Source: Pyropia haitanensis
Taxonomy: Eukaryota > Rhodophyta > Bangiophyceae > Bangiales > Bangiaceae
Reading direction: 5' to 3'
Assembly: GCA_008729055.1 (NCBI GenBank)
Contig: SDUX01000002.1
Location: forward strand, 6,611,485-6,675,484
Length of the DNA stretch: 64,000 bases
A model generated the notes under the pieces. The model was not told the DNA's origin, searched no databases, and saw only the letters and a list, made by a program, of their open reading frames with translations. Of the stretch, positions 1 to 8,490 are shown one piece after another; position 1 is the stretch's first letter, and the number at the start of each line of letters is the position of its first letter. The translations under genes and the position numbers were made by a program.

Positions 1-1038
1 GTGCTGCTCGTACACACGGGCGGCACGCTGGGCATGGACGACGACGCGAGCTACGAGCCCGCCCCCGCCGACGCGCCCGCCGATGACCGGCCGCTGCGGC
101 GGGGCACGGGCGGCGCGTACGCGCCGGCGCTCGCGCCCGGCCGGCTGCTCGCGCAGCTGCTCAGCCGTGCGCCCGAGATCGCGACCATCGCCAACGTGGA
201 CGTCAAGGTGGCGCTCAACGCGGACAGCTGCCGGCTGGGCCCAAAGGAGTGGCTGCTGCTGGCGCGGCTGCTCGACCGTGCGCGCGCCGACTATGACGCG
301 TTTGTCGTCGTGCACGGCACGGACACGATGGCCTACACCGCCGCCGCGCTGAGCCTGTGCCTCGCGGGCTTCCGCAAGCCCATCATCCTGACGGGCTCGC
401 AGCGGCCGCTGTCGCGGACGCGGACGGACGCGCGCCAAAACCTCATCGACGCGCTCACCTGCGCGACGGCGGGGCGGCTGCAGGAGGTGGCGCTGTGCTT
501 TGGGGGGCTCCTCCTGCGGGGCAACCGCTCCCAAAAGGTCTCCTCCACCGCGTACCGCGCGTTTGACAGCCCGTCCCACCCGCCGCTGGCGGTGCTCGGC
601 GTGGACGTGGCGTGGAACGAGGGCGCCCTGTTCAAGGACCCGGGCGTGTACCGGCCGCGCTTCAAGCTCACCCCGTCGGTGCTGCGGGTGCCCATCGTGC
701 CGGGCGCGGACCCGCGGGCAACGTACGGGGACCTTGCCGCGCGGGGCGTCAATGGCATCGTCCTCGAAGCGTTTGGGGTGGGCAACATGCCCGACCAGCG
801 GGGGAGCGGCTGGCTGCCGTGGCTCCGCGCGCAGCGCGCCGCGGGCCTGGAGGTGTACCTGACCAGCCAGTGCACGCGGGGGCCGCTCGCGCCAGAGCTG
901 TACCGGTCGGGGAGCATCGCGCTCGAGGTGGGCGCCCACACCACGCGGATGACGCCCGAGGCGGCGGTGGTCAAGCTGATGCTCTGCCTCTCCTACCCCG
1001 ACGTACCGCCGTCGCTGCCCATTGCGGGGGAGCTCTGA
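1..1038 (+). CDS. L-asparaginase, cytosolic type I (5' partial)
   Basis: Hydrolyses L-asparagine to aspartate and ammonia. The frame is open to the window edge, so the true start lies upstream; the GTG at position 1 is just an internal Val codon. The visible 345 residues cover almost a whole bacterial AnsA-type enzyme. The first catalytic motif TGGTLGM is at residues 7-13, the second, HGTDTMAYTA, has its Thr-Asp pair at residues 107-108, and the conserved Lys of the RGNRSQK motif is residue 179. An acidic/Ala-Pro insert follows motif 1. The spacing fits type I (cytosolic) asparaginases, and no ankyrin repeats are seen after the catalytic region. The next gene is convergent, 414 bp away. Assignment to the family is secure; whether an N-terminal targeting peptide exists cannot be told from this window. 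Confidence 0.92.
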   Translation: MLLVHTGGTLGMDDDASYEPAPADAPADDRPLRRGTGGAYAPALAPGRLLAQLLSRAPEIATIANVDVKVALNADSCRLGPKEWLLLARLLDRARADYDAFVVVHGTDTMAYTAAALSLCLAGFRKPIILTGSQRPLSRTRTDARQNLIDALTCATAGRLQEVALCFGGLLLRGNRSQKVSSTAYRAFDSPSHPPLAVLGVDVAWNEGALFKDPGVYRPRFKLTPSVLRVPIVPGADPRATYGDLAARGVNGIVLEAFGVGNMPDQRGSGWLPWLRAQRAAGLEVYLTSQCTRGPLAPELYRSGSIALEVGAHTTRMTPEAAVVKLMLCLSYPDVPPSLPIAGEL

Positions 1039-1452
1039 TGGGCTGCTAGGGGACGAGACGCGGGACGCCGTCCGCGCTCGTCGGATTGCAAGCGCTTGAC
1101 GGCCTTGCTCTCCTAGGGTACGTAGCGAGCGGTGAAGGCTCTCACGGGCCCCGCACCATACTGTTTACTGTGGCACCTACGGTGGCGGCAGCGGCCCCAT
1201 CCCCAGCTCGACACACTCCCACATAGCGTGCCCGACGGCCGCCCTCGACGGCACCTGTGACAGTCTGCCGTGCAGACCAACACGGCCAAACGTCCCGCCC
1301 TGCTGCCGGGCGTGACAGTCACGACTGTCTGGCGGTAGCCGCGGCCGGTCCGTGCGCTGCACGAGGCGGCGGCACCACCCCACCACCGAGAGTAAAGACA
1401 GCCAAGGAGGTATCAGCAGCCAGGAAAGTTCCCCACGCTCCGGCGTTGCGAG
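1039..1452. other. Convergent intergenic spacer
   Basis: The 3' ends of the asparaginase and DusA genes face each other across this stretch. No open frame with family-like sequence, no RNA gene and no clear repeat is visible. Confidence 0.5.
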
Positions 1453-3210
1453 TCACACCTCCTGTGCCATGGACACTTCCGGCAATGGCGCGCCCACCGG
1501 CGGAGTCACCCCCGCCCCCACCGTGGGCGCGTCCACCGCCACCGCCACTGGCGGCCGCGGCACCGGCCGCGGCACCTCGGCCGTCCGCCGGTCGAGCACC
1601 GCGTCCGACAGCACCGCCACGCCCGCGTCAATGAGCTCGCGGACGCCCAGCTTGCGAAGCAGCCCCCCATCAAAGGCCCGCCGCCAGCGCTTGCCGTTCG
1701 CCTCGCCCGCAAACAGGCCGAGCAGCGGCTTGACGACCGCCCGGATGGGCGCCCCCCCTGCCACTTCCGCCTCGGCATAGTCTGCGTACGCGGCGAGCAC
1801 CTCGCGGCGCGACACGGGCGGCGACGCGTCGCCCGCCCCGTACACCGCCGCGTCGACGCCGACGAGCGCGTGCCACGGGCGGTCCATCACCTCGCGGCCG
1901 ACCATGACGCCCGCGACGCCCGCGTCGAGGTGCTCCGCCGCCGCGGCGAGGCCCTTGACGCCCCCGTTGAGGCTGATCACCAGGTCGGGGCGCTCCGCGG
2001 CGAGCCGGTACACGTGGCCATACCGCAGCGGCGGGATGGACCGGTTTTGGGCGGGCGACAGGCCGCCGAGGATGGCCGCGCGGGCGTGGATGGAAAAGTG
2101 GCGGACGCCGCCCGCGGCGGCGACGGTGTCGACAAAGCGGAGGAGCGACGCGTACGAGTCGTCCGTGTCGACGCCGAGCCGGCACTTGACGGTGATGGGG
2201 AGGGAGTAGTCGGCGGCTTCGGCCATGCGGCGCGTCGCGTCCGCGACGAGGGCGGGCGTCTTCATCAGCGCCGCGCCAAACGCGCCCTTGCCCGCCACCG
2301 TCGGCGACGGGCACCCGCAGTTGAGGTTGATCTCGGTGTAGCCGTAGGGGAGGGCGAGCGCCACCGCCGCGGCGAGCTCCTCGGGGTCACTCCCGCCCAG
2401 CTGCAGCACCACCGGGTGCTGCGTGCGGGCGGGAGGGGCGGGGGGGAGGGCGGGGGGGGGGGGCACGACGCCATCGCGGCCGGGGGCGGCCAGCCCCGCG
2501 ACGGGGTCCGCCCCCCCCTCGGGGGTGGTGGGCGGCCGTGGCGGGCCGCCCGCCGCCCCCCCCGCCCCCAACGGCACCAGCGCGGGGACGGGCGGCAGCG
2601 CGAGCGCCCGCTCCCGCAGCCGCGGGTTGTGGATGAGCGTCTTGTCCACCACCATCTCGGTGTAGAGCACCGCCCGCCGGCTGATGAGGCGCGCGAGCGT
2701 CCGAAAGTGCCGGTCCGTCACGTCCATCATGGGCGCCACCGCGTACCGCACCGCGGTCGTGTCGGTGCGGGGGGACGCCCGCGCCGTCGCGGGGGGGGGA
2801 GGGGGAGACGGACCGCCACCAACGCCATGGCCCACCGCCGCCCGTGGCGCCGCCGCCACGGGCGCAGCCGCCGGCGGGGCGGCGGCGCCCGGCGAGCCAC
2901 CCCCGCCGCCGCCGCCGCCGCCGCCGTCGCCGCCACCGCCCCCGCCGGGAGCAGGCGGCGAAACGGACAGGCCCATACAGAGGGGCCGGTAGAAGCGCCC
3001 CCGCGCGCCCACCCGCGACCGCCACAAGCAGCGGAGGGCGCCGGCGGCCAGGGCCGGGGGCGGGGCAAAGGAAGCGCCGGCCGCGGCGGGCCGGGTGCCG
3101 AGCCCGCCACCAGCAAGCGATGACGGTTGTGCACGTGGAAAGCGCGGCAGACACTGGTGGGGGGTCTTGCCACTGCCGCACCGGCCGCCGGGGGAGGCAG
3201 TGTGGCGCAT
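1453..3210 (-). CDS. dusA: tRNA-dihydrouridine synthase, DusA type
   Basis: FMN enzyme that reduces uridines in the tRNA D-loop, probably in an organelle. Family landmarks in order: APMMDVTDRHFR (FMN/barrel start, about residue 155), HPVVLQLGGSDP, the NLNCGCPSP catalytic segment with the catalytic Cys at residue 300, KCRLGVD, the DusA signature IHARAAILGGLSPAQNR, then NGGVKG and GVMVGREVMD phosphate-binding loops. The C-terminal helical RNA-binding part runs to the stop. The first ~150 residues are basic, Pro/Ala/Gly-rich and absent from bacterial DusA, fitting a transit peptide. A Met at position 2976 (MGLSVSPP) is an alternative start. A Gly/Pro-rich insert interrupts the barrel before HPVVLQ. 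The single frame is unbroken. The DusA rather than eukaryotic Dus1-4 type suggests a bacterial or organellar origin (inference). Confidence 0.93.
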   Translation of the reverse strand: MRHTASPGGRCGSGKTPHQCLPRFPRAQPSSLAGGGLGTRPAAAGASFAPPPALAAGALRCLWRSRVGARGRFYRPLCMGLSVSPPAPGGGGGGDGGGGGGGGGGSPGAAAPPAAAPVAAAPRAAVGHGVGGGPSPPPPPATARASPRTDTTAVRYAVAPMMDVTDRHFRTLARLISRRAVLYTEMVVDKTLIHNPRLRERALALPPVPALVPLGAGGAAGGPPRPPTTPEGGADPVAGLAAPGRDGVVPPPPALPPAPPARTQHPVVLQLGGSDPEELAAAVALALPYGYTEINLNCGCPSPTVAGKGAFGAALMKTPALVADATRRMAEAADYSLPITVKCRLGVDTDDSYASLLRFVDTVAAAGGVRHFSIHARAAILGGLSPAQNRSIPPLRYGHVYRLAAERPDLVISLNGGVKGLAAAAEHLDAGVAGVMVGREVMDRPWHALVGVDAAVYGAGDASPPVSRREVLAAYADYAEAEVAGGAPIRAVVKPLLGLFAGEANGKRWRRAFDGGLLRKLGVRELIDAGVAVLSDAVLDRRTAEVPRPVPRPPVAVAVDAPTVGAGVTPPVGAPLPEVSMAQEV

Positions 3211-5482
3211 GGTCTGGGGAGTGATACCGGGGGATGGGGGTGGGGCGTACCGCTGGAGTTTCCGGTCGTGGGCACGACGGCTACGCTGGCAAGGTCGTCA
3301 GCGCCGACGGTGTTCGAACCAGCCAAGCCAAGCCAACGCAGAGATTTTCAGGTTTAGGGTCGAACTTCCACAAACCGGAATGAGATGCCTTCTCATTGGC
3401 TGTGCGTGCCACTCTTCCCATGTTTTTGAGTTTGAGCCAATGAGAGCGTGTTTTTGGACTACTGTTTGAGAAATTAGCCCAAAACCTCCTGAGGTAGAAC
3501 GACCTTCCGATGCAGGTGGTCTAGCGGGTACTTACCAGAGCACATCCAATGTAATCCTTATGATCTATTTCTTTCCATTGGCACCACCAAATGTGAACTT
3601 ATACTTTGGCAACTTGACCAGCTACTTGAATCGGACTTTTCTTCCGACAGCGCTCAGTCAGGTGCTTGTTAACCTTCGCCTGCTGCTTCGCATGCAGTGT
3701 GGTTGTGTTCTCCCCCCAGTTGCCACTGGTTGGTGGTGGGGGCACGTAGAGCATGTGGCTCGGCTGGCGAGTCCTTTTGCCTCTGATATATGTGACTTGA
3801 GCGCAAGGCGGCGACGCTTCCCACACACGCCGCTCGCCCCGAGCTGCCTAGAGAGGCCACAAATACACACCCACCACCATTGGCACCGTGTGGGGGTGCG
3901 CTCCACCCTGAAAAGCCCAGCCGCCGACACAGAGTTGCCAGCGCCCGGGGTGGGAGCTTGAGTTGGCGGTGTCAGACTGGTAGAGCCCCCACTCTACATG
4001 CCAGAGTTCTGGAGAACGGCACACGATAGACACTGGCGAATACACCACCACAACGCTGCAAGCAGCTGATCCTGCCTGCCGCCGCCCAGGCCAAAGCCCA
4101 CCGTGCAAATGCGCGCAAGCGCTTCGGACAACGCCCATCACGGCCACGGCGGCGCAGCGCCACCGGACAGAATAGAACACCGCCGCCTGCCGCTGCTTGA
4201 CGCACGCCGTCGCCAGCGGGACGAGTCGCCTACCCACAACCGCCGCCTCCCCCTCCCTCCCTTCCCCCCGCTGGTGCCGCCGGCGACTCCTGCCCCCCAT
4301 ACAACCGCCACTGCCTGTCCCCCCCCCGACGCATCCACCGCCACCCGCGGTTGTCTGCGGAGTTGCCACCACACAGGAACGAACACCTCGCGCGTTCCAA
4401 CCGGAAGGCCGGCAGCGGCTGTGAGACACTGCGGCGGATCTTTTGCCGGCGACACGCGGCCGGTTTGAATGGACAAAATTGAGTGCCATACAGCTGTGGG
4501 CGCCGACATCTCGGAATCTGCACGACTGTGGACCACAGGCGGTCAGTGTGCCTGTTTACCGATTCAATCTCATCAGAGAGGCCCTGCGTGGAGAACCACC
4601 GGTCATGTATCTCGGGGTGTATCTGTTTTCGAATGCACAAACCCATTCTCGCGAGCAGACGGGGCCCCTCTTTCCATCAGGAGAGTGGACCCCGCTTCCA
4701 CGAGCGCTGGAGGCGGGTGCCTTCCACTGCCGCTCGTGGGCCAGGCTGGCGACCCGTTATTGATCGGGCCCTCCCCTGATTGGCCGGGCAAACACCCATC
4801 ATCTCGACGCCTACGGAAGCTGAAGATCCGGGGCGGGGGTGCCCCAACGCGGCTCGGTCGACTAAATCCACCACCAACTACGCACGCTGGCTGCCTCGCC
4901 CCCCCACCTGCCCGCTGCACTTCCCGCGCTGCCCGCGCGGACCAAGCCGGCTTGCACGTCCACCGCGGCTCGCTGCGCGGCACAGGCGGGAATTCGTGGT
5001 CTCTTCTGGTGGCGAGGGGTCAGGTCACGAGACAAACCGCCGCCGCCGACGACAAACCCAGATCGTCTGCCTCGGTGGAGTGGGCGCGCGCGGGAGAACG
5101 TCGTTGTGGCTGGCGCCGCGACGCCGGCGCCGCTGGCGGCCCCTCCCCACCGGCGCTGTGGGGGCGGGAGGGGGGGGTCGTTTCGCAGGCAACCACCCCG
5201 CCTGGCGGGCCCGTCCAGCGTGGGGCCCGACGCGGGGCGCGGCGCGGCAACCGCTGCACGGCTGCGCGCGGCCGCGCTGGCCCCACCGCCCGCTGGGCTC
5301 TGGTTGGGCGGGAGGCGGGGGGTGCACCCGGCCCCCCCTCCCCCACCCGCCGCCGCCCGCCAGCGCCTGCTGACGTTTGCGCCCGGCCGCCCCCTTTTCA
5401 TCTGCCGATATCTGGGCGGGCGTGTGCGGCGGCCGGCAGGCACCACAGCTGCAAACCACCGACCGTGCTCCCGCGCAGCCGC

Positions 5483-5514
<32 letters not shown>

Positions 5515-5574
5515 TTGGCGGCTGCCGGTGGCGAGCGCCGACCCGTACGCCCTCCGCACGCCCGGTCCCTTCAC
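3211..5574. other. Intergenic region between divergent genes
   Basis: Two kilobases between DusA (leftward) and the BSD2-like gene (rightward). It contains a visibly AT-richer island at about 3340-3800, then returns to GC-rich sequence. Open frames here have no recognisable family sequence and are treated as chance. Presumably holds both promoters. Confidence 0.45.
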
Positions 5575-5727
5575 TTTCTTCACCCCCCCCCCCTACCCCC
5601 TTCCCTACCACCCCCCCCCTCCGCTCTCCCCATTTTCCCCACCTCGCCCTCTCCGTCCCTACCTCGGGACCTTTTTTCCCCCCCCCCCCCGGTTTGGTCG
5701 TCCTCCCCCACCCCCCCCCTACCATTC
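5575..5727 (+). promoter_or_regulatory. Pyrimidine-rich leader upstream of the BSD2-like gene
   Basis: About 150 bases consisting almost entirely of C and T run directly into the ATG at 5728. Similar C/T-rich tracts, in the sense orientation, precede several other genes in the window, so this is likely a 5'UTR or core-promoter signature. The function is inferred. Confidence 0.4.
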
Positions 5728-5909
5728 ATGTCGTCCCCGATCCCCGTGCTCGCTCCGACCGTGAGTGCCTCGGCTTCATCGGCCGCCGCCGCCGCGGTTG
5801 GCGTTGCCGCCTTGGCAGCGTCGTCGTCCCACGCGGCGCGGCCGCAGTTTCGGCGCGCCGGCGGCCACCCCGGCCGCGCGCCGTCTGCCTCCTCGCCTGG
5901 CCGGCGAGT

Positions 5910-5956
<47 letters not shown>

Positions 5957-6329
5957 TTAACCTGCCGGCCCTGCCTCCGGCCGCTGCGGCGCAGCTGGCG
6001 GCCTTTGCCGCGGCGCTGGGTGGCCTCTTCCCGCCGGTGGTCGCGGCGGCCAAGGGCTTTGGCGCGTCCCGGCGGCCGAGCGGGGGTGGCTTTGGGAACG
6101 CGCCGGCGTCGCCGCGGGCAGAGTCGCCCCGCGCATCCAAGGGCAGCGGCGGCAAGCTCCGTCCGTGCGAGCCGTGTGGCGGTACGGGCCTGAAGCGGTG
6201 TGCATTTTGCCGCGGCGGGGGGTGATGGTTGGCTACCTGGGCGCCGCTGTGCCGTGCGTGCCGTGTGAGCAAAAGGGCACGATGGGGCGGCCATGCCCTG
6301 AGTGTGGAGGCATGGGCTTTTTCCAGTAA
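5728..6329 (+). CDS. BSD2-like DnaJ-type zinc-finger protein, plastid (frame break)
   Basis: Small chaperone-type protein. Plant relatives such as BSD2 assist Rubisco or photosystem assembly in the plastid. The Ser/Ala-rich N-terminus after ATG 5728 looks like a transit peptide and is followed by a poly-Gly stretch (GGC repeat at about 5919-5955). Four CxxCxGxG-type half-sites form a DnaJ zinc finger: CEPCGGTG and CAFCRGGG, then CVPCEQKG and CPECGGMG. The last two lie in another frame. The break is at a G6 run, 6217-6222; one extra G joins the halves and gives the stop at 6327-6329. The span is 602 nt, one short of a multiple of three. Without the correction the protein would end after two half-sites at 6225. 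An in-frame extension upstream exists but is low-complexity, so ATG 5728 is preferred. Confidence 0.8.
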
Positions 6330-7061
6330 CGCGCATCGGCTGACGTGGATGATTGCGTGGTGGTGCGGGTGGGGGGGGGGGGAGGGGTTGGTGAGTGACC
6401 ACGTTTTGGGGGTGTCGCGCATCTCTTGTTTGTTTTCTTTTTCCTTGTTCGTTTCTCTGTTGGCGTGATGTGTCATTGTGTATGTCGACTTGTTTGTTGT
6501 GCGCTGGCAGTGGTCTTGGTAGCGACGCACCCTGGGAGCCTGGTTCTGCTTCCTGCGCGCTCTGACTGGGACTGCGGTGGGCTTGCGTCTTGTTATTTGT
6601 CCTGGCGACTTTGTGGGCCTCTTGTGTTGCCTTATGGCTCTTGTCTTGGTTGTGTATGGATATATTGTCTGTGTGTTGTAGAGTGCGTGCGTATGTTGTT
6701 TCTGTTGATTGCTCGACTGTTAGGCTCTTGGTGCAATTCTCTTTGTATGACGTACTGTGCGTGCTTCGCGCTGGGTGCTGTGCTTGACAGCTGCTGTGGC
6801 CGCGTTTCCGCAGAGCCGACGCGGTTGCCTCGGCCCCCGCTGTATCCCTGGCCGTACAGCAATTGGCGGTGGCGTTCCCGTCGCGCCCGGCCTGCTGGAC
6901 ATGAGAAAACTTGATCATTGAGACGGCGTGCACTGACAGTGGCTGCCAACCTCGGGGGGGTGACCTATGGTATCCAACTGAGTTTGGTGCGACGTACGGG
7001 CAAGCCCCAGCCAGCCGACAGGTTGAGAATGAGTGAGCAGGAGAGCACTGCTTCGCCGACA
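6330..7061. other. T-rich downstream region without a gene
   Basis: Unlike the coding DNA, this stretch is T-rich on the + strand, as expected for the 3'UTR and flank of the BSD2-like gene. Open frames here encode hydrophobic, Cys/Leu-rich sequence with no family resemblance and are not supported as genes. Confidence 0.4.
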
Positions 7062-7700
7062 TCCCCGTGGGCGAGCGCCCCTAAACAGTCGTCCATGACG
7101 CGCTGGTCGGCCTTGCCCTTGGTACTGCTGCCGGCGGGGGCGCCAGCTGGACGGATTGACGGCCCTTGCCAGCTGGACCACCAGCCTTGCTGCTGGGGGT
7201 GTCGCCCTCGCTGGACGGGCTCACGACCTAGTCGCCGACGGGCGCACCTGCCTTGCCACCCGGCCCACCGGCCTCGTCGCCGCTCAGCCCGCCGCCCTGG
7301 GCACCCGCCGCCCTGGGCACCCGCCGCCGCCCCGGCTGTGACCCCTGGCCCGCCGGCAGACCGGTCGGGAGCCGCCCGCCCGCCCTCCCCCGTCTGCCCC
7401 CGTCCCTAGACTGGCACCGGTGGTTGGCGGCCACCATGGGACTCGCGGCGGCACAGACCGCCGCCGCTGCCGCCACCGCTGCCGCTGCTGTCGCTGCCGC
7501 CACCACCGCCGCTGCCACCGCCGCCGCCGCCACCGCCGTCGCCGCCGCCACGACCACCGCTGCCCCCACCGCCGCTGCCACCGCCGCCGCAGCCGCCACC
7601 ACCGCCGCTGCCATTGTCGCCGCTGCCACCGCCGCTGCTACCGCCGCCTCCGCCTCGCGCTGAACGGCGCGGCCAACGTCGACGAGGGAGTCCTGCCCAC
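7062..7700 (-). pseudogene. Decayed partial duplicate of the ISWI 3' end
   Basis: Read on the minus strand this is collinear with the end of the neighbouring ISWI gene (8520-9660) but degraded. Matching landmarks: the segment around the ISWI sequence MAAANRRKS at about 9540 (here about 7430), the Gly/Lys repeat tail remnant (GGPGGKAG near 7260), and the C-terminal PIP-box region, where [16 protein letters not shown] is represented by KADQRVMDDCLG at about 7085-7120. The 20-base match gccgcctccgcctcgcgctg-like block recurs near 7645 and 9600. Stops, length changes and an expanded GCC triplet tract (about 7450-7665) rule out function. It is best explained by a partial tandem duplication. Confidence 0.7.
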
Positions 7701-8490
7701 TGGCTCTCGCGGCGCGCTCGAGGGGGCGGCGGTGGCGGTGGTTGCGGTGGTGGTGGCGGCGACGGCGTCGTGGCTCCGGTGTGGCGACGGCGGCGCCGGC
7801 AGGGGGGCCGGTGGGCGGGGTGGGGGGCACGGCCCGGCAGCAGCGGTGCAGACGGGCGGCGCCTGGCGCATGGCCACGAGGATGTCGTGGGGTGGGTGGG
7901 AGGGGTGCGCCGCAGGGCGGTCGTGGGCGAGGGCAAGGCGGAGCGGGCCGCGGCGGGGCGGGCGGCGGGGCGGGCGGCGGGCGGCGCGGCGCCTTTCCCC
8001 AACCCACCCGCGCGGCCGGATGCGAAGCAGAAAGGGCCCGCGCCCAAGTCAGAGGCCCGCGCCGCCGCGGCGGCCCGCCGCGGTCACCCCCGACGTGCGC
8101 GGGCGCCGGCAGTGGTGCGGCCGCCCCGCCTGACCTGGTCGAGCCGGGAACGACGCGGTCGCGACCAGCGCGTGCGCTCGGCGCGTCTCTCGTTGCCAAC
8201 CGTTGGCACGTCTGATGGTATCCACCAACGACGGACGGTGTCGCGCGGCCAGGCGACGCACAGCCGAGGGCTGACCTGCGTATCAGCACACCGTGTGTGA
8301 AGGGGAGGGCGAGCCGAGAGTGGTCTTGTCTCTTGGCAGGTCGACGCCAGTGCGACGCGGCGGGCGAGCCCCAGCAAAACCGCAAGGGACCACGGTTTGA
8401 ACAGGCAAGAGCAGACAAAGAATAACAAGAAATGACGAAAACAAGATACGAAGGCAGTCACCGCTCCTATGCACCCGCCATGCACCTCGC
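7701..8490. other. GC-rich spacer downstream of ISWI
   Basis: Between the pseudogene fragment and the ISWI stop codon. It contains long Gly/Ala/Arg-type open frames typical of skewed GC-rich DNA, but no recognisable domain. The last ~200 bases before 8490 are less GC-rich and probably the ISWI 3'UTR. Confidence 0.4.

Noticed and set aside
3300..3330. TTCGAAC resembling a tRNA T-loop
   Set aside because: The flanking 5-base stem does not pair and no D or anticodon arm can be drawn upstream.
5728..6329. Reading the broken BSD2-like gene as a pseudogene
   Set aside because: Both halves keep all zinc-finger residues and only one base at a G-run separates them; the same pattern affects essential genes such as midasin.
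6426..6914. Hydrophobic Cys/Leu-rich open frame after the BSD2-like gene
   Set aside because: T-rich noncoding composition produces such sequence; no family resemblance and no leader.
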